The notes beneath the pieces were generated by a model. That model ran no database searches and was not told the DNA's origin. It was given only the letters and a program-made list of their open reading frames with translations. Both the position numbers and the translations under genes were made by a program. Shown one piece after another: positions 1 through 6,707 of a DNA stretch of 11,312 bases (position 1 is the first letter of the stretch; each line of letters begins with the position of its first letter). The DNA is from an uncultured Clostridia bacterium (GTDB lineage: Bacteria > Bacillota > Clostridia > Lachnospirales > Lachnospiraceae), in contig CAMJIC010000066.1 in assembly GCA_946405675.1 (NCBI GenBank), positions 1 to 11,312 of the forward strand. The letters run 5' to 3'.

Positions 1-54
1 TACACTTTCATACGCCCTCAGCAGCAAGTGCTTCGGGCTGTCCTGAACAGTTAC
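1..54. repeat. REP-like repeat, copy 1 (cut by the window edge)
   Basis: This stretch is nearly identical to 2675-2728: the same order of a TTTCATAYGCCCTCAGCAG block, a short GC hairpin (GCCC...AGCA...TGCT...GGGC) and the terminal CTGTCCTGAACAGTTAC. The shared core also occurs at 2612-2628 and 4418-4434. It has no coding potential that I can support. The copy may extend left beyond the window. It and the 2597-2728 copy enclose the left-hand membrane protein block. Confidence 0.85.
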
Positions 55-85
55 GACTGCGTTACATCATAAGCGAGAGAGCATA

Positions 86-181
86 CGGAGAGACAGTAAC
101 TTGTGGAGGGGCAGAAAAATGAGGTGAGCCGGACATTTTCGGAGAGACAGAAACAATTGACAGGGCAGAAAAACAGGGTGA
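86..181 (+). repeat. Imperfect direct repeat upstream of the first gene
   Basis: Two ~42-base copies begin with CGGAGAGACAG at 86 and at 140 and continue through GCAGAAAAA (112-119 and 166-173) to an AGGTGA/GGGTGA end. The period is about 54 bases, with small indels between copies. Each copy ends in a purine-rich, ribosome-site-like string, and the second lies just before the start of the 192 gene. It is probably a local duplication of a leader region. No promoter is recognisable in it. Confidence 0.6.
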
Positions 182-191
182 ATGGAAGTAT

Positions 192-758
192 ATGGTGGGG
201 CATTGGCATATGATGGATCAGAAAATGGCGGGAAAAGAAAATGATGAAAAAAAGATCAGGTTGCTTCTGGTTCTGATCGTTGCGATCTCATGCGCAGCCT
301 GCATTATGGTTTCCCTGCATCAGGTTTCGTTTCGGGTGATCACGATTGACCATTATGAGGACAAACTTGGTGAGAAGGATTTTTCGATCGATTATATTGG
401 CAAGGATACCATGGAGAAGAGTGACCGTGGGATGGCACAGACGGGAGCCGGGTACAAATATCTGGTCATAAAGGGATGGTGCGGAGACAGGAATGCGGAC
501 CAGACCTTGTTCCAGACAAGTATTCTGTTGAAGGACAGGTCATCCGAGAATCGGTTTTATCAACTCAGTACGGAGATGGTGCTGCGGGAGGATCTTGTTT
601 CCTACGGCGAGAACCATGTTTCCTTGGAAAGAGCCGGATTCATCGCCAAGGTGAAAAAAGACAGGTTAAAAAAAGGTACATATGAAGTTTTCATTTTGTA
701 TGGAAACAGGGATGAAGAAGAATTGATCAAGACGGGAAAGAAGCTGGAGGTGAAGTGA
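192..758 (+). CDS. Single-pass membrane protein with extracytoplasmic domain, unknown function
   Basis: Predicted 188-residue protein that I do not recognise at family level. A short basic, charged N-terminus (to about residue 21) precedes one hydrophobic segment at about residues 22-40. The remainder (about 45-188) is hydrophilic and strand-like, so a small beta-rich domain outside the membrane is likely. It lacks a lipobox and any obvious catalytic motif. The start is ambiguous: ATG at 192 has GGAAG very close (184-188), while in-frame ATGs at 210 and 213 sit behind GGTGGGG (194-200). Starting at 213 would give a more typical N-terminus. Its TGA overlaps the ATG of the next gene by one base, so the two are probably translated together and may act together in the membrane. 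It could be an accessory subunit of the downstream protein; this is inference from coupling only. Confidence 0.7.
   Translation: MVGHWHMMDQKMAGKENDEKKIRLLLVLIVAISCAACIMVSLHQVSFRVITIDHYEDKLGEKDFSIDYIGKDTMEKSDRGMAQTGAGYKYLVIKGWCGDRNADQTLFQTSILLKDRSSENRFYQLSTEMVLREDLVSYGENHVSLERAGFIAKVKKDRLKKGTYEVFILYGNRDEEELIKTGKKLEVK
746..750 (+). promoter_or_regulatory. Ribosome binding site deciding the start of the 758 gene
   Basis: GGAGG lies 7 bases before ATG 758 and only 4 bases before the in-frame GTG at 755, which favours the ATG. It sits inside the last codons of the upstream gene, consistent with translational coupling. Confidence 0.7.
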
Positions 759-2224
759 TGGAACGGATCAGAAAGAAGTTGCTTCAGTTTTATTACAGTC
801 CGGCATTCCCGTTTTTTGTTTTCCTGCTGATGATGCTTGTGGCGCATCGGTTCATGTACACGAATTATGGGGATGATGCTGCATACAATGGTGCATTGAC
901 TACTACATTGAAGGATCAGTCGATGTGGGAGGTCATACAATATGGTTATAAAACAGGCAAGAAGACCTTTATCCGCTATCCATACAGTGTGTTTTATTAT
1001 TTTATCCGGAGATTTTGCGGAGGCATCTTCTGGAGACCCTGCATCGCTTTGTGCTATCCGGTGATCGCAGCATCGATTGCTGCAATCTTTGGAAGACATG
1101 TGGGACAGACCGGAGAAGGCGCAAATGCTTCAGCGGGAGACGCCGCAAAGGTTTCGGCAATATATACCATGCAGGCAGCACTTCCAGGATCAGATGGGGC
1201 AGCGCGAAAATGGATGGCTATGGCATGCTGCGTGGTCTTGCTGACTCCGATTGCGGTGATGTCGGAGACGGGGTGGTTGTCCACTTCAAATGTATATGTT
1301 TTGCCTGTGGCGGTTTGCATGGCCTCTTGCATCGGTGTCAGGGATGCATTTTACAATAGAAAGAGGAACTGGATTCTATACATTCTCAATGGTGTCGTGC
1401 TGTATATTGGCACAGCCCATGAACAGCTGGCATCCCTGATGTTTGGCCTTTTGCTGGTTCTTGTTGCCTGGAAGCTTGTCAGCGAAAAGAAAATGAATTG
1501 TTTTTTGCTTTTTTATCTGTGCATTGCGGCTGTACAGACATATCGGTCTTTGACTTGGCCGGGCAACGTGGATCGAAGGTACTGGGAGGCCATGCGGTTT
1601 TTTCCGGACTATTTCTCGCTAGATATTGTAGACAAGATATATCTGGGCTATATCGAAACGATGAAGATCGTAATGACCGTTTATATGGTTCCGCTGACGA
1701 TTCTGGCGATTCTTGCAGTTGTTCTGATTTGGATCCGGTATTCGAGTACACTTTATCGGGTGATTTCTTTGATACCGGTTATGATCATGATGGTATACGG
1801 GATCAGGCCTCCGTTTTTGTCAAAAATATCGTCAGATCTTGTACTGTACACAATGGATGAAAAAATCAACATCAACAATTTTTACAACATCCAGTTGAAC
1901 GTCGGGCTTTTTCTTTCTCTGGTTTTGGTTGGGTGTCTGCTCTTGTGCATCTACCTGATCTTCGGGAATACGTTTGAGTCCTGCTTTTTCTGTTTTCTTC
2001 TTTTTGGCGGCTTCAGTACACGTTATATCATGGGGCTTTCCGCATCATTGTATGCGTCTGGGAACAGAACAAGCTTTGTATTGTTTATATGCATTGCTAT
2101 TATTATATTTTCCATGCTGAAGAAACTGAGCACGCTGATCAGTGAGAAGAGGATGGGATATGTACGGTTGGCAGTGAGCGCAGTTGCGCTTGTGTCTTAT
2201 TTTAATCTGCTTGCTTTTATTTGA
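758..2224 (+). CDS. Polytopic membrane protein, possible GT-C-type (DUF6056-like) glycosyltransferase
   Basis: Predicted 488-residue protein with roughly ten to twelve hydrophobic segments through its whole length. The first (about residues 17-30) is followed by an acidic patch containing YGDDAAY, which sits where GT-C enzymes carry acidic catalytic residues in the first outer loop. Later motifs TGWLSTSNVYVLPVA and GTAHEQLA recall the pattern of DUF6056-type membrane proteins; I assign this from memory of the pattern, not from a search. GT-C enzymes use lipid-linked sugars outside the membrane, so a role in glycan decoration or extension would fit the locus. The region at about residues 115-150 is a small-residue-rich, poorly hydrophobic loop. 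ATG 758 is chosen because of GGAGG at 746-750 and the one-base overlap with the preceding stop. It could instead be a flippase or polymerase-like protein. Confidence 0.75.
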   Translation: MERIRKKLLQFYYSPAFPFFVFLLMMLVAHRFMYTNYGDDAAYNGALTTTLKDQSMWEVIQYGYKTGKKTFIRYPYSVFYYFIRRFCGGIFWRPCIALCYPVIAASIAAIFGRHVGQTGEGANASAGDAAKVSAIYTMQAALPGSDGAARKWMAMACCVVLLTPIAVMSETGWLSTSNVYVLPVAVCMASCIGVRDAFYNRKRNWILYILNGVVLYIGTAHEQLASLMFGLLLVLVAWKLVSEKKMNCFLLFYLCIAAVQTYRSLTWPGNVDRRYWEAMRFFPDYFSLDIVDKIYLGYIETMKIVMTVYMVPLTILAILAVVLIWIRYSSTLYRVISLIPVMIMMVYGIRPPFLSKISSDLVLYTMDEKININNFYNIQLNVGLFLSLVLVGCLLLCIYLIFGNTFESCFFCFLLFGGFSTRYIMGLSASLYASGNRTSFVLFICIAIIIFSMLKKLSTLISEKRMGYVRLAVSAVALVSYFNLLAFI

Positions 2225-2331
2225 TGCAGCCAAGTTAAGGGGCTGTCTGTTGGAGCGTATGGGACTAAGCGGAGAGCTGTACAGAGTAAAGCGGATGGTC
2301 GTGGATAGAGAGGGTTCATGATGCTGAGGAA

Positions 2332-2596
2332 ATGGCAAGGAAGGCAGAACTCAAGACAGCGGGATTACAGGAGAATCGGACATGGGTTTCATTGATTTTG
2401 TTGGCAGCGATGATCCTTTGTTTTGCTGTTGTCTTGAATCGGACATTTGATCGCAGAGTCAATGCAGATGACGCAGGCGAGCTGATTTTGTCATCTCTTC
2501 TTGCAAAAGAACATCGAATCCTAACTCTGAATTGGTATTATTCCACAGAGCTTCGTGTTTTGAATACACAGCTCGTGTTCGCACCTTTGTTTTTCA
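2332..2596 (+). pseudogene. Truncated membrane protein gene (N-terminal ~88 codons), cut by repeat
   Basis: The reading frame begins with a basic N-terminus and a hydrophobic segment (about residues 19-38). A loop follows with NADDAGELILSSLL and NWYYSTELRVLNTQLVFAP, the kind of acidic first-loop sequence seen at the start of large polytopic membrane proteins with ~10 or more segments. Membrane-protein character ends at about 2596, exactly where the 32-bp palindrome begins. From there the open frame runs through repeat DNA and the antisense of the ATPase 3' end to a stop at 2809-2811, so those residues are not native. The missing remainder is not found elsewhere in the window. The ribosome site for ATG 2332 is poor (GAGGA one base upstream). 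Better-placed ATGs at 2318 and 2321, behind AGAGGG, are out of frame, which could mean an early frameshift. Confidence 0.75.
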
Positions 2597-2628
2597 GTAA
2601 CTGTTCAGAACCTGTTCTGAACAGTTAC
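2597..2628. repeat. 32-bp perfect palindrome (15-bp arms, 2-bp centre)
   Basis: GTAACTGTTCAGAAC (2597-2611), CT, then its exact reverse complement (2614-2628). It marks the point where the 2332 gene loses its coding character. A near copy lies at 4408-4434. No T-run follows on either strand, so an intrinsic terminator is not well supported. It looks like two repeat ends joined head to head. Confidence 0.9.
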
Positions 2629-2728
2629 CATCGGGCGCTGCTTCGCGTCCTGAATCGCACGATGCTATTTCCTTTACGCTTTCATATGCCCTCAGCAGCA
2701 AGTGCTTCGGGCTGTCCCGAACAGTTAC
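2597..2728. repeat. REP/MITE-like repeat element with GTAACTGTTC inverted ends
   Basis: This ~132-bp interval starts with GTAACTGTTC at 2597 and ends with its complement GAACAGTTAC at 2728. Its right half (2675-2728) matches window bases 1-54. Inside is an imperfect hairpin at about 2689-2713. It carries no transposase, so if mobile it would be non-autonomous. It truncates the 2332 gene on its left, and on its right contains the stop codon of the ATPase gene (2725-2727). I cannot identify a target-site duplication. Confidence 0.7.
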
Positions 2729-4311
2729 AGCGTTCCTTCATACAGAAGTTTATCTCCAATATGAACCAGGTGAACTCCCTGTTCCTTTTTTTTATTGAAG
2801 TTAAAGCTTAACATATAACCCGTGGTCAGGTTCCAATAATCCAGATATTCACTCAGCTGCTTTTCACCTTCGGCGTTATAACGCGGCCCCCGCCAAATCT
2901 TGAGCTCGATAATGTACTGCTGCCCAAGATAATCAACAATCACATCCGTTCGAGTCTGATCCCTGGTCTGGGATTCGATATAATAATTCCCGGTTCCGTT
3001 AATGATTGGCTTCAGATATAAGAGAAACTGTTCCCTTCCATCCTTTTCTGCAAACCTTTCTTTCAGTGGTCCGCAAACCTGAGTATAGGTTTCAATAAAT
3101 CGCTCCATGATCAGGCGCATGTTCAGCTTTCCATTTTCAATGAAGATATTCTTTGCCAGCCCACCTTCCCGGCTAAATACATTGTTCTTCAGTTCCTCAT
3201 CGGAAAGAAACAGATTATAAAGCATTGTTTCAAAGATACGGTTTGCAATCCTGACTGTATTATGATCATTGCGAATCAAACCGTACATCTGCATCTGAAC
3301 AATGGCATTCTGCTGGCTATTCCACGACAGCTTTGTCCCCTCCATCAGGATACTGTAAATCGCCGCTTTTAACTCAGGATAGTTATTCAGGTTTTTTGTC
3401 AACGACTGGAACAACGTGTTGTTCTCCGCCAGCAGCATTTTAACAGCTTCATCTATGCCCCTGCCTGTCCATGCCTCCGACAGTTTCATTGTTTTGCTGA
3501 CTTCTTCATCAATCAGCTGACAGATCCGGCTTACCAGGAAAGGATATCCATTCGTATAATCCCTGATGGATTTTGCGATTGCAGACGCATCCATCCCTGT
3601 ATGATGATCTTCCTCATATTCATCCAGCATTCCTTTCATGCCGTCTTCCGAAAGACTCATATCTATGGTGAAATCTGACGCTATATTCCAGGGACTGTTC
3701 TCCTTACTGTCCTCTTCTGACCTAATCTTCCGCTTTAAGTGTTTTATATCAGTGACTCCACACAGTATGACAGATTGGAATGCGGGGATCCCCTCCGTGT
3801 CACGGCTGATATACCCGTCCCTGAGTTGAGCAAGGAAGTCAAGAAATACCTGATTATTTGTTGCACTGTCAACTTCATCGATCATAACAACTATAGGACA
3901 ATCCGATCTGTGGCACCATCGGCGCAGTATTCTCATCAAGTCATCAAATTTATTGTTTTCTCTGCTTAATATGAAATGATTGATCTGTACAACAATCTCG
4001 TCCGGAATCCTGATCAGTCCATATTCATATTTATTAAGGATTAAACCAATAAACCCTCTGCAAAAGGACTCCTCCGATTGAAACGACGCGTTTCCCAATC
4101 CCTGAAAATCCAGGCTCAAAACCACGTAATCCGATTCCAGTTCCTTTCTGAGCGCATTTAATGTCGTCGTCTTTCCGTACTGTCTTGCCCGGTTAATCGC
4201 AAAATACTTCCCGGCCTCCACCAGCTTCCTGATTTCTTTTACCCTTTCGGAGAGATCAACCATATAATGCTTTGACGGTATGCACACTGCTGTAGTGTTA
4301 AAATGCTTCAA
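2725..4311 (-). CDS. AAA-ATPase-like protein with C-terminal PD-(D/E)XK nuclease fold
   Basis: Predicted 528-residue protein. The N-terminus (FNTT.VCIP.KHYMVD) and the Walker A variant RARQYGKTT (41-49) are typical of the AAA-ATPase-like family (Pfam 'AAA-ATPase_like'). Walker B is IVVMIDEVD (140-148). The C-terminus has the PD-(D/E)XK core: D456 or D460, then ELK (469-471) after a strand, followed by EKQLSEYLDYW; this is the PDDEXK_9-type domain usual in the family. The family is abundant and multicopy in gut Bacteroidetes and Clostridia, but its function is not established; nuclease activity here is inferred from conserved residues. The start is TTG at 4311: GAGAGG lies 7 bases upstream, no in-frame ATG or GTG lies between it and an upstream stop, and the conserved N-terminus begins there. 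Its composition is closer to the left block than to the wzt side. The gene is flanked by matching repeats (2597-2728 and 4408-4434) and its TAA lies in the repeat end. It does not look like a glycan gene and may be a passenger. Confidence 0.85.
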   Translation of the reverse strand: MKHFNTTAVCIPSKHYMVDLSERVKEIRKLVEAGKYFAINRARQYGKTTTLNALRKELESDYVVLSLDFQGLGNASFQSEESFCRGFIGLILNKYEYGLIRIPDEIVVQINHFILSRENNKFDDLMRILRRWCHRSDCPIVVMIDEVDSATNNQVFLDFLAQLRDGYISRDTEGIPAFQSVILCGVTDIKHLKRKIRSEEDSKENSPWNIASDFTIDMSLSEDGMKGMLDEYEEDHHTGMDASAIAKSIRDYTNGYPFLVSRICQLIDEEVSKTMKLSEAWTGRGIDEAVKMLLAENNTLFQSLTKNLNNYPELKAAIYSILMEGTKLSWNSQQNAIVQMQMYGLIRNDHNTVRIANRIFETMLYNLFLSDEELKNNVFSREGGLAKNIFIENGKLNMRLIMERFIETYTQVCGPLKERFAEKDGREQFLLYLKPIINGTGNYYIESQTRDQTRTDVIVDYLGQQYIIELKIWRGPRYNAEGEKQLSEYLDYWNLTTGYMLSFNFNKKKEQGVHLVHIGDKLLYEGTL

Positions 4312-4318
4312 AACCCAG

Positions 4319-4326
4319 CCTCTCCC
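4319..4326 (-). promoter_or_regulatory. Ribosome binding site supporting the TTG start of the ATPase gene
   Basis: On the minus strand this reads GGGAGAGG and ends 7 bases before TTG 4311. The spacing is ideal and the alternative ATG is 16 codons inside the conserved N-terminus, so TTG is preferred. Confidence 0.65.
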
Positions 4327-4387
4327 TTCCCCCGCCTATCAGAGTGTGACAAATCATTCTGTTATCATTCTCACTGCTGCTCAACTT

Positions 4388-4434
4388 CCAGGAAAACTCC
4401 TGGCAGCTGTTCAGAACCTGTCCTGAACAGTTAC
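4388..4434. repeat. Third copy of the palindromic repeat end, with adjacent small hairpin
   Basis: Bases 4408-4434 match 2602-2628 with a single change (T to C at 4422), giving CTGTTCAGAAC / GTCCTGAACAG arms. Next to it, 4388-4403 forms a six-base-pair hairpin CCAGGA-AAAC-TCCTGG. The palindrome abuts a partial copy of the 43-bp tandem repeat. It lies about 75 bases upstream of the ATPase start, so it could affect that gene's transcript leader. Confidence 0.75.
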
Positions 4435-4563
4435 CATTCATGCCTCTTAACGGCGGGCAGCTCACGCTTCCGTGATCCATTCATGCTTCTTAGCGGCGGG
4501 CAGCTCACGCTTCCGTGATCCATTCATGCTTCTTAGCGGCGGGCAGCTCACGCTTCCGTGATC
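4435..4563 (-). repeat. 43-bp tandem repeat, three units, spanning the wzt-like stop codon
   Basis: Units run 4435-4477, 4478-4520 and 4521-4563, and the natural gene end at 4564-4581 starts a fourth, partial unit. Units 2 and 3 are identical; the outermost unit differs at two positions (CTCTTAACGG against TTCTTAGCGG). Read on the minus strand, each unit contains codons for HEWITEA followed by TGA, so the final codons and stop of the wzt-like gene have been copied downstream. The outermost copy is interrupted at CATGAATGG by the palindromic repeat, so the palindrome junction came after at least part of the amplification or arose by recombination within it. Confidence 0.9.
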
Positions 4564-5774
4564 CACTCATGCTCCATATAGCAGGTGCCCTCCGTAAAAT
4601 ATTCATTGCTGACCACAAATTTCCGGATGCTGTTCTTATAATCCAGGTTCACCAGTCCCCCATTACTGAAGATCCCCACATCCACCGCGAAAATCCCCTG
4701 GATCAGCGGCATCCTGGGAACCCTGTAGGTAACAGTGTGTTTTCCCTTCGTGCAGGGGACATCCGCCTTCTCCAGATACGTATTCGGTCCGAACACATAG
4801 AGCTTCCTGTCCACGGAATAGATCGCGACTCCGAACGAAAACCCGTCAACACGCTCCGTATAGACCGTATAATCAATCCGCACCTCCAAAGGATCAAAGG
4901 TATGAAGATCCGTCCGGTTCAGCCGGACATGGTCGATGGTGACGACACGGTCATTTTCCGCCTGGGATTCCTCCTCCGGCTCAGGCAGCTTCCCCTGATG
5001 ATTCGCCTTCAGCTCCAGCAGCTCCTTCACATCAAGGCCGGTACGCATATGGCTGTCATACAGGTCTACTACCTCGCTGGCCTCCGCGTCCATCTCGATG
5101 TGCCCGTCCTTCATCCAGACCGCTCTGGAGCAAAACCGCTTGATCTGCTCCAGCGTATGGGAAACGAACAGGATCGTCGTGCCGCGTTCCTTGAGTTCCT
5201 TCATCTTATCGATACACTTCATCTGGAAGCGGGTATCGCCGACGGACAGCACCTCATCCACGATCAGGATATCCGGCGAAACATTGATCGAGACGGCAAA
5301 TGCAAGCCGGGCGAACATCCCTGAGGAGTAAGTCCGGACCGGCTGGTCGATAAACTCGCCGATGTCCGCAAACTCGATGATCGAATTGACCCGCTCCTCC
5401 ATCTGTGCCTTCGAATATCCCATCATCTTTCCATTCAGGTAGATGTTCTGCCGGCCCGTATATTCTACGTTAAATCCCGCACCCAGCTCAAGCAGCGCCG
5501 CGATCTTGCCCCGGGTCTCGATCGTCCCCGACGTCGGACTAAGGACACCCGTGATCAGCTTCAGAAGCGTAGACTTTCCGGCGCCGTTTTTCCCGACAAA
5601 GCCAACCGACTCCCCCTGCCGGATCACAAGATTAAAATCATCCAACACCGTATGGTCGTGATGATAGCTCTTATGCGTCAGGCTGAGTCCCTCCTTCAGC
5701 CGGTCCATCGGATGATTGTACAGCTGATAGGACTTGGTTACATGCTTCATCTCTATGATTGGCTCTGAATTCAT
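4548..5774 (-). CDS. wzt: Polysaccharide ABC exporter ATPase with C-terminal glycan-recognition domain (Wzt-like)
   Basis: Predicted 408-residue cytoplasmic subunit that powers export of a lipid-linked polysaccharide with the permease encoded just upstream. The ATPase half has Walker A GKNGAGKST (61-69), the signature YSSGMFARLAFA (149-160), Walker B ILIVDE (169-174) and the switch histidine H206. The spacing and the LLELGAGFN stretch are typical of the Wzt/TagH group. Residues ~250-408 form an acidic linker and then a beta-rich domain (MPLIQGIFAVDVGIFS), as in Wzt proteins whose C-terminal domain binds the modified end of the exported glycan. ATG 5774 is chosen because GGAGAG lies 8 bases upstream; an upstream in-frame extension to 5810 lacks such a site. 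It follows wzm after 117 bases containing a strong hairpin. Its last codons are amplified downstream. The name is by analogy; rfbB/tagH-type naming would be equally valid. Confidence 0.92.
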   Translation of the reverse strand: MNSEPIIEMKHVTKSYQLYNHPMDRLKEGLSLTHKSYHHDHTVLDDFNLVIRQGESVGFVGKNGAGKSTLLKLITGVLSPTSGTIETRGKIAALLELGAGFNVEYTGRQNIYLNGKMMGYSKAQMEERVNSIIEFADIGEFIDQPVRTYSSGMFARLAFAVSINVSPDILIVDEVLSVGDTRFQMKCIDKMKELKERGTTILFVSHTLEQIKRFCSRAVWMKDGHIEMDAEASEVVDLYDSHMRTGLDVKELLELKANHQGKLPEPEEESQAENDRVVTIDHVRLNRTDLHTFDPLEVRIDYTVYTERVDGFSFGVAIYSVDRKLYVFGPNTYLEKADVPCTKGKHTVTYRVPRMPLIQGIFAVDVGIFSNGGLVNLDYKNSIRKFVVSNEYFTEGTCYMEHEWITEA

Positions 5775-5815
5775 GGTATGGTCTCTCCTCACAGCGCATC
5801 CTATGATCACTCACC

Positions 5816-5871
5816 GTTACAGGTCACACCCCCGCCAGCGGGCCGGCCTGTGGCGGGGTATGACCTGTAAC
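5816..5871 (-). other. Strong hairpin between wzm-like and wzt-like genes
   Basis: GTTACAGGTCA (5816-5826) pairs with TGACCTGTAAC (5861-5871). After a 2x2 mismatch, CCCCGCCA (5830-5837) pairs with TGGCGGGG (5851-5858) around a GC-rich 13-base loop. No U-run follows on the minus strand, so it is not a standard terminator. In this position it could block 3' exonuclease decay or tune the ratio of permease to ATPase. ACTCACC occurs on both sides (5809-5815 and 5873-5879), a possible short direct repeat flanking the hairpin. Confidence 0.8.
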
Positions 5872-5891
5872 CACTCACCACATGTAACAAG

Positions 5892-6707
5892 TCACAGGAC
5901 ATCCGCAAAATGCTTCTTCAGCTTCTGGAATGAAGACACTCCGATCATATACACGATCAATGTAAATACCCAGAAATATGCCGTATACCTTGGCTGCTCC
6001 CAGAACCAGGTCCGGTACAGCAGCGCATTGCGGTATCCCTGCACGACATAATTCATCGGATTCAGCTTGAAGAAGAAATGAAGCCGCGGGTCGATTCGTT
6101 CCAGCTGCCACAGGATCGGCGTCGCCCATGTTCCGACCTGGAGCCCGATCATGATCACCTGCGTGATATCCCGGAAAAAAACAGCGACCGCACTGGTAAA
6201 GAAAACGATCCCCAACGCCAGGGCCGTCGTGCAGAACGAATAATACAAAACCTGCAGGATCTGGATTCCCGGAAATCCCTCCATCACCGTAAAGAGGGTC
6301 AGGCTGATCACCAGAAACGCCGCATGCACATAAAACGCCGATACTACCCTTACCGCCGGCAGGATCGAGATATTGAACGAAATCTTCTTGACCAGAAAGC
6401 TGTAACCCCTGAGCGCATCCGTCCCGAAATTCAATGCGTCCTGGAAATACATCCACGGCACCAGTCCGGCGACCAGCCACAAGACAAACGGATGGCCGTG
6501 CACCGGCCCGCTGCCCATCCCGACCTGAAACACGAACCAGTACATCACGACGGTCACCACCGGGTAGGCAAACGCCCACAGGGTTCCAAACATAGAACCT
6601 GCATACTTTGTCCGGAAATCATTCCACGCCAAGGAGAGGATCAGCCTGAAATTGGCGATCTGATCATATGTCGTCCGCGCAACCGATTGTCTGGAATTTA
6701 CTTCCAT
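5892..6707 (-). CDS. wzm: Polysaccharide ABC exporter permease (Wzm/TagG-like)
   Basis: Predicted 271-residue membrane subunit of the exporter, the usual length for ABC-2 polysaccharide permeases. The N-terminal segment RLILSLAWNDFRTKYAGSMFGTLWAF (about residues 21-46) carries the amphipathic interface and first membrane helix pattern of this family. About six hydrophobic segments follow, with the family-like stretches GLVPWMYF, ATPILW and LNPMNYVVQGYRNALLY. It would form a dimeric channel for undecaprenyl-linked glycan together with the wzt-like ATPase downstream. ATG 6707 has GGGAG 8 bases upstream. It is separated from the gtB gene by 318 bases filled mostly by a palindromic element, so it may not be transcribed at the same level as gtA/gtB. 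Confidence 0.92.
   Translation of the reverse strand: MEVNSRQSVARTTYDQIANFRLILSLAWNDFRTKYAGSMFGTLWAFAYPVVTVVMYWFVFQVGMGSGPVHGHPFVLWLVAGLVPWMYFQDALNFGTDALRGYSFLVKKISFNISILPAVRVVSAFYVHAAFLVISLTLFTVMEGFPGIQILQVLYYSFCTTALALGIVFFTSAVAVFFRDITQVIMIGLQVGTWATPILWQLERIDPRLHFFFKLNPMNYVVQGYRNALLYRTWFWEQPRYTAYFWVFTLIVYMIGVSSFQKLKKHFADVL

Noticed and set aside
2725..4311. Reading the ATPase/nuclease gene as a new phage-defence system
   Set aside because: The family pairs an ATPase and a PD-(D/E)XK fold, but no partner defence genes, toxin-antitoxin pair or modification gene lie nearby, so the claim would go beyond the evidence.
4435..4563. Possible CRISPR-like array
   Set aside because: Units are contiguous 43-bp copies without spacers, and they include coding sequence of the adjacent gene.
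4515..5324. Long open frame on the plus strand opposite the wzt-like gene
   Set aside because: It is antisense to clear Walker A, signature and Walker B motifs, has a biased His/Arg/Leu composition typical of shadow frames, and begins inside the 43-bp repeat.
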